From assembly GCA_964454445.1 (NCBI GenBank), contig CAYVTD010000063.1, positions 1-9,650 of the forward strand: a DNA stretch of 9,650 bases, written 5' to 3'. Below the pieces are notes generated by a model. It was not told the origin of the DNA and did no database searches. It saw only the letters and a list, made by a program, of their open reading frames with translations. Both the position numbers and the translations under genes were made by a program. Of this stretch, positions 5,717 through 9,650 are shown piece by piece (the first letter of the stretch is position 1; every line of letters begins with the position of its first letter). Source of the stretch: CAYVTD01 sp964454445. GTDB taxonomy: Bacteria > Bacteroidota > Ignavibacteria > Kapaibacteriales > UBA2268.

Positions 5717-8434
5717 ATGAAGAAAGAGTTTCCCAAGGCTTATGAACCGCAATTAACTGAGAGTAAATGGTATGAAAAATGGCAGGAAAGCAAGATATAT
5801 ACTGCTTCTACAAAAACAGGGAAGAAACCTTATTCCATATTGATGCCGCCACCAAATGTTACGGGTATATTGCATTTTGGGCATGTTTTGAACATTACGC
5901 TTCAAGATATTTATATTCGTTGGAAACGTATGAATGGTTATGAGTCTTGTTGGTTCCCGGGTACTGACCACGCTGGCATTGCCACTCAGGCCAGAGTTGA
6001 AAAGGAATTAAAAGCAGAAGGCAAAACACGTTACGACTTAGGACGGGAGAAATTTATTGAAAAAATATGGGAATGGCGAGAAAAATATGGGGGTATTATC
6101 CTAAAGCAGCTTCGTTTGCTGGGAGTATCCTGCGATTGGGACAGAACGCTTTTTACTATGGACGAATCTGCATCTAATGCTGTTCGCGAGGTTTTTATAC
6201 GGCTCTACGATGAAGGCTTGATATATAAGGGTAAACGGATCATAAACTGGTCGCCATTATCTCAAACTGCACTTTCGGACGAAGAAGTTGAATTCCGCGA
6301 GGTGAAAGAGCACCTTTATACTCTTCGTTATTATTTTATGGATTCCACTGATTATTTATCTGTGGCAACTGTCCGTCCAGAGACTATTTTTGGAGATATA
6401 GCCGTTGCCGTTAATCCTAAAGACGAAAGATATAAAAACAAAATAGGAATGACCGTTATTGTCCCAGTTGTTAATCGCGAAGTGAAAGTAATTGCTGATG
6501 AATATGCAGATCCAGAGTTTGGCACTGGTTGCGTGAAAATTACTCCTGCTCACGACCCAAACGATTTTTTGGTAGGGCAAAGGCATTCACTTGAGATGAT
6601 TGCCACTATTAACCCTGACGGCACGATGAACGAATTAGCCGGCGAGTTTAACGGACTTGATAGATTCGAGGCAAGAAAACAGATATTAAAAAAGCTAAAG
6701 GATAAGGATCTAATAGAAAAAATAGAAGATTATACCCACAATGTTGGATTTTCGCAACGAGGAGGCGAGCCAGTCGAGCCTTTCTTGTCGGATCAGTGGT
6801 TTGTTGATATGAAGCCACTTGCAGAGGAGGCTCTGGAAGTTGTAAAAAATGGGCAAATCCGCTTTTATCCTGATCATTGGGTAAAAACTTACGAGCATTG
6901 GCTAGCAAACGTTCGAGATTGGTGCATATCCCGGCAGTTGTGGTGGGGGCATCGCATTCCAGTTTATTATACAGAAGATGGCAGACAGACCGCTGCAAAA
7001 TGTGCGGAATCAGCAAGGCAGAAGCTTGGTTTGTCTGATAAAGAGATATTGATTCAAGAAGAAGATGTTTTGGATACTTGGTTTTCGTCCTGGCTTTGGC
7101 CCTTGACAACGATGCGCTGGCTATATGATGGCAAATCGGAGACCACTGACGATCTTGAAATGTTTTTACCAACAGATTTGCTCGTAACAGCTCCAGATAT
7201 TCTTTTTTTCTGGGTGGCAAGGATGATTATGGCAAATTTGAAATTCAAAAAGGAAATCCCTTTTCAAGATGTCTATTTTACGAGTATGATTAGAGACGGC
7301 AAAGGCAGGAAACTGTCGAAATCTCTTGGCAATTCGCCTGACCCGCTGAATATTATTGAAAAATATGGCGCAGATGCAGTCCGGTTTACTACTATTTATC
7401 TTTCACCGCTCGGGCATGATGTTAGAATGGATGTCGATGTGGAAGCTCAAGATATTAAATCTATGGAAATAGGTCGAAATTTTGCAAACAAGGTGTGGAA
7501 TGCCGGCAGATTTTTGATTATGAAGCGGGATTTAGCTACAATTAACGAAGTATGTCCTGCAAACCAAAACAAAACTTTATCTGATGAAGAACTTAGAGTT
7601 GCCGACAGATGGATACTTTCCCGCTTCCATACGACAATAAAAAATGTAAGGAAATCGCTCGACAATTATAAGGTTAATGATTATTCCAAGGCTTTATATG
7701 ATTTTATTTGGAGAGATTTCTGCGATTGGTATGTTGAAATTCTCAAAGTACAATTAAACGAAAGCGATGATGCTGTTTATAAACAACAAGCAACACGATT
7801 TGCTACTGAACTGTATGAAAATATCTTAAAATTACTGCACCCTGTTATGCCTTTTATAACAGAAGAGATTTACCATCTCACCGATAGCCGCTCTGATGAT
7901 GATAGTATTAGCTTGCAAGCTATACCGGAAATCGACGAAAGCAGGGTGGATGCTGAACTTGAAAGCAAATTTGAGCTATTGCAATTGATTATTGAGCAGA
8001 TAAGGAGCTTGAGAGCAACTATTAATTTAACACCAAACCAGAAACAACCTGTTGTCTTATCGGCAAGCAATGGCGAGATTATCGATTTTTTGAGAGCACA
8101 GTCGGATAATATAAAAATCTTAGGCAGCTGCTTGTCTATTGAAATAGTCATCAACGGCGACAAGCCATCGAATTGTCTTGCCTCTGTGGTAAGAGAAATT
8201 GATATTTATTTGCTTCTAATCGGAGATATTGATTTGGATAAGGAACGTTTGCGATTTCAAAAAGAAATTGATCGCCTTGAGCGAAACATAGCTGGCTCTG
8301 AAAAAAAACTTGCTAATGGGAAATTTGTTGCCAACGCACCAGAAAACGTGATTTCTTATGAGCGAGAAAAGCTTTCGAGTATGGTCAAGTCTTTGAAAAA
8401 GGTGAAAGAAAACCTTGCAAGCATTGCTAATTAG
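5717..8434 (+). CDS. valS: Valine--tRNA ligase
   Basis: Class I aminoacyl-tRNA synthetase that charges tRNA-Val with valine in the cytosol. Numbered from the ATG at 5717 (905 residues): HIGH-type motif HFGH at 53-56 within P-P-P-N-V-T-G; editing (CP1) domain with TVRPETIFGD at 218-227 and AHDPNDF at 278-284, which removes mischarged threonine; WWGHRIP at 409-415; KMSKS-type motif KLSKS at 532-536; an anticodon-binding helical domain after about 620; and a C-terminal coiled-coil arm from about 835 to the end, the Val-specific tRNA-binding arm. All motifs are intact and the length is normal. The frame also opens at a TTG at 5681, but those 12 extra residues overlap the likely promoter and the family usually begins near M-K-K-E-F-P-K-A-Y, so I chose 5717. 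There is no clear Shine-Dalgarno site. The RelA/SpoT gene follows on the same strand after 118 bases. Confidence 0.97.
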   Translation: MKKEFPKAYEPQLTESKWYEKWQESKIYTASTKTGKKPYSILMPPPNVTGILHFGHVLNITLQDIYIRWKRMNGYESCWFPGTDHAGIATQARVEKELKAEGKTRYDLGREKFIEKIWEWREKYGGIILKQLRLLGVSCDWDRTLFTMDESASNAVREVFIRLYDEGLIYKGKRIINWSPLSQTALSDEEVEFREVKEHLYTLRYYFMDSTDYLSVATVRPETIFGDIAVAVNPKDERYKNKIGMTVIVPVVNREVKVIADEYADPEFGTGCVKITPAHDPNDFLVGQRHSLEMIATINPDGTMNELAGEFNGLDRFEARKQILKKLKDKDLIEKIEDYTHNVGFSQRGGEPVEPFLSDQWFVDMKPLAEEALEVVKNGQIRFYPDHWVKTYEHWLANVRDWCISRQLWWGHRIPVYYTEDGRQTAAKCAESARQKLGLSDKEILIQEEDVLDTWFSSWLWPLTTMRWLYDGKSETTDDLEMFLPTDLLVTAPDILFFWVARMIMANLKFKKEIPFQDVYFTSMIRDGKGRKLSKSLGNSPDPLNIIEKYGADAVRFTTIYLSPLGHDVRMDVDVEAQDIKSMEIGRNFANKVWNAGRFLIMKRDLATINEVCPANQNKTLSDEELRVADRWILSRFHTTIKNVRKSLDNYKVNDYSKALYDFIWRDFCDWYVEILKVQLNESDDAVYKQQATRFATELYENILKLLHPVMPFITEEIYHLTDSRSDDDSISLQAIPEIDESRVDAELESKFELLQLIIEQIRSLRATINLTPNQKQPVVLSASNGEIIDFLRAQSDNIKILGSCLSIEIVINGDKPSNCLASVVREIDIYLLLIGDIDLDKERLRFQKEIDRLERNIAGSEKKLANGKFVANAPENVISYEREKLSSMVKSLKKVKENLASIAN

Positions 8435-8487
8435 CGTTAATTGCCAGAGTTTTTTATTCATTAGTCATATTCGATTATAAAAAAAAA

Positions 8488-8516
8488 TTGACTTTTTCCT
8501 GAATTATAATTATATT
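8488..8516 (+). promoter_or_regulatory. Candidate promoter of the RelA/SpoT gene
   Basis: TTGACT (8488-8493), an exact 17-base spacer and TATATT (8511-8516) lie in the 118-base gap after valS. The same DNA reads TATATTTA, one base off TAnnTTTG. Transcription would start near 8523 with a leader of about 30 bases. No convincing terminator precedes it; the T-run near 8448 lacks a good stem, so read-through from valS is also possible. Confidence 0.5.
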
Positions 8517-8552
8517 TAAATCCTTTTGTTAGAAAAATTGAAATGAGATTTT

Positions 8553-9650
8553 ATGATAAAGCTCATCAAACTTAATTTGGAAAAAGAATGCCCTTATGGG
8601 AAAGATGTGCAAGAAGACTTAGATGTCTTTATGTCCATTTGCAAAGAAAAATTACATAACCCCAATGAGGATTTTTTGAAAAGGTCATTCGATTATATGG
8701 AATATGCACATCGTGGTATAAATCGTGCCTCAGGTGTCCCGTACTATACACATCCTTTAAAGGTAGCAATCTCGTTAATCAACCAGTTCGGAATTAGGGA
8801 TGAGAATGTAATTGCCGGTTCGCTTTTGCACGACACAGTTGAAGACAATGACTTAATTACTTTAGAGGATATTGAAAAGAGATTTAACAAGGACGTGGCT
8901 CATCTTGTCGATGGAGTAACGAAAATAAAGGGCAAAAGGACAAGAAATCTCGAAAAAACTGCTACTTATGGTAAATTGTTTATGGCAATGGTTCAAGATC
9001 CTAGAGTCATATTGATAAAACTAGCAGACCGGTACGATAATATGCGGACCTTGTCGCATCTTCCAAAAGAAAAAATAGAGCGTATTGGCAACGAGACTTT
9101 AAATTTCTATGTTCCGTTTGCTCAACGGCTCGGGTTGGCAGGCATAAAACGTGACTTGGAGAATTTATCTCTTTACTATATCGACAAAGAGGCATTTGAA
9201 GCCATTCGCCCCAAACTCGAGCAAAAACAGGCAGATTTTATCTCTTATATTGAGTATTTTCATGACAGGATCGAACTAATGCTCAAACAGCACAACATTG
9301 ACCACTTTATAAATATCGCACATAAGCACGAATATGAGATTTACAAGATGATACAAAGTGGTAGAACGCTCCACGATATCGATAATTTCTACTCTTTCGT
9401 GATAGTATTGAAAACCAGCGACTATACAGAATGTTATCGTGCTTATGGGGTTGTTGCTAATGTTTTTGGACCGGTAAGCTCTCTCGAAGACTACATAGCT
9501 CGTCCAAAAATTAATTTATATAGAGCATTGCATTCAACACATTTCGGACCAGAGGGCAGACACGTCGAAGTGATAATACGTACAAAAGAGATGGAAGATA
9601 TTGCCGAAGAAGGTATATCGGCGTTATATTCGCTCGATAAAGTTTACAAA
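8553..9650 (+). CDS. spoT: RelA/SpoT family protein with intact hydrolase and degenerate synthetase domain (cut by right edge)
   Basis: The first 366 residues of a long RelA/SpoT homologue that controls the alarmone (p)ppGpp; the frame is open at the right edge. Hydrolase (HD) domain, about 40-195: R58, H67 in T-H-P, H93-D94 and E97-D98 in L-L-H-D-T-V-E-D, and D159 and N163 in K-L-A-D-R-Y-D-N-M-R-T-L. All metal and catalytic positions are kept. Synthetase domain, about 255-366: the Mg-binding Asp (D259 of E. coli SpoT) is N278, the nearby Arg is V283, the G-R-P-K-H-I-Y-S entry motif is reduced to A-H-K-H-E-Y-E (256-262), RFKD is SLED (310-313), V-E-V-Q-I-R-T has I341 for Gln, and EMH...AAHW is EME...SALY. 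Tyr323 and Glu339 remain. It probably hydrolyses (p)ppGpp and does not make it (inference). C-terminal TGS and ACT domains cannot be seen. The ATG has only a weak purine-rich GAGA upstream. Confidence 0.93.
   Translation, partial: MIKLIKLNLEKECPYGKDVQEDLDVFMSICKEKLHNPNEDFLKRSFDYMEYAHRGINRASGVPYYTHPLKVAISLINQFGIRDENVIAGSLLHDTVEDNDLITLEDIEKRFNKDVAHLVDGVTKIKGKRTRNLEKTATYGKLFMAMVQDPRVILIKLADRYDNMRTLSHLPKEKIERIGNETLNFYVPFAQRLGLAGIKRDLENLSLYYIDKEAFEAIRPKLEQKQADFISYIEYFHDRIELMLKQHNIDHFINIAHKHEYEIYKMIQSGRTLHDIDNFYSFVIVLKTSDYTECYRAYGVVANVFGPVSSLEDYIARPKINLYRALHSTHFGPEGRHVEVIIRTKEMEDIAEEGISALYSLDKVYK

Noticed and set aside
6648..7220. 190-codon open frame on the minus strand within valS
   Set aside because: It lies antisense to the conserved editing and catalytic region of valS, its protein looks like no family and is rich in Leu, Arg and Ser as expected of a shadow frame, and it has no clear ribosome site.
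8423..8460. Palindrome GCTAATTAGC at the valS stop followed by a T-run, as a terminator
   Set aside because: The palindrome leaves no loop, and about 10 bases separate it from the six T. No stable stem abuts the T-run.
8543..8575. Ten-codon upstream ORF overlapping the RelA/SpoT start
   Set aside because: Very short, without a ribosome site, and a frame this size is expected by chance in AT-rich DNA. It has no run of regulatory codons.

Overview
The window is AT-rich (roughly one third G+C) and densely packed with typical bacterial genes. It has no transposase, integrase, phage gene, CRISPR array, tRNA or rRNA that I can see. The gene set, a TAnnTTTG promoter-like motif before valS and the mixed use of Shine-Dalgarno sites suggest a Gram-negative member of the Bacteroidota/Chlorobiota group (Ignavibacteria or Kapabacteria-like). 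That placement is an inference and is not proven by any marker here.

Left part (1-2239, minus strand): an ABC exporter of the Wzm/Wzt type for surface polysaccharide. The permease comes first, then the ATPase with a C-terminal cargo-recognition domain, then the start of a sulfotransferase-like gene that runs off the left edge. The three are closely spaced and probably form one operon for making, modifying and exporting a glycan.

Middle (2410-4160, minus strand): phoH and cdaA, joined by a 4-base ATGA overlap. CdaA is a membrane diadenylate cyclase that makes c-di-AMP. PhoH is a cytosolic P-loop ATPase linked in other bacteria to RNA and ribosome metabolism. A clear intrinsic terminator lies between phoH and the next unit upstream.

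Next (4264-5414, minus strand): a two-gene envelope unit with strong Shine-Dalgarno sites. It encodes a small coiled-coil lipoprotein and a secreted coiled-coil protein with a LysM domain, and ends in that terminator.

Right part (5415-9650, plus strand): a 302-base AT-rich divergent intergenic region, then valyl-tRNA synthetase (valS), then the first 366 codons of a long RelA/SpoT homologue cut by the right edge. In the RelA/SpoT protein all hydrolase residues I can check are intact. The synthetase half carries Asn where the catalytic Asp should be, plus several other substitutions. It therefore reads as a (p)ppGpp hydrolase with a dead or strongly altered synthetase domain. This is the most notable observation in the window. 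I did not find a wholly new multi-gene system.
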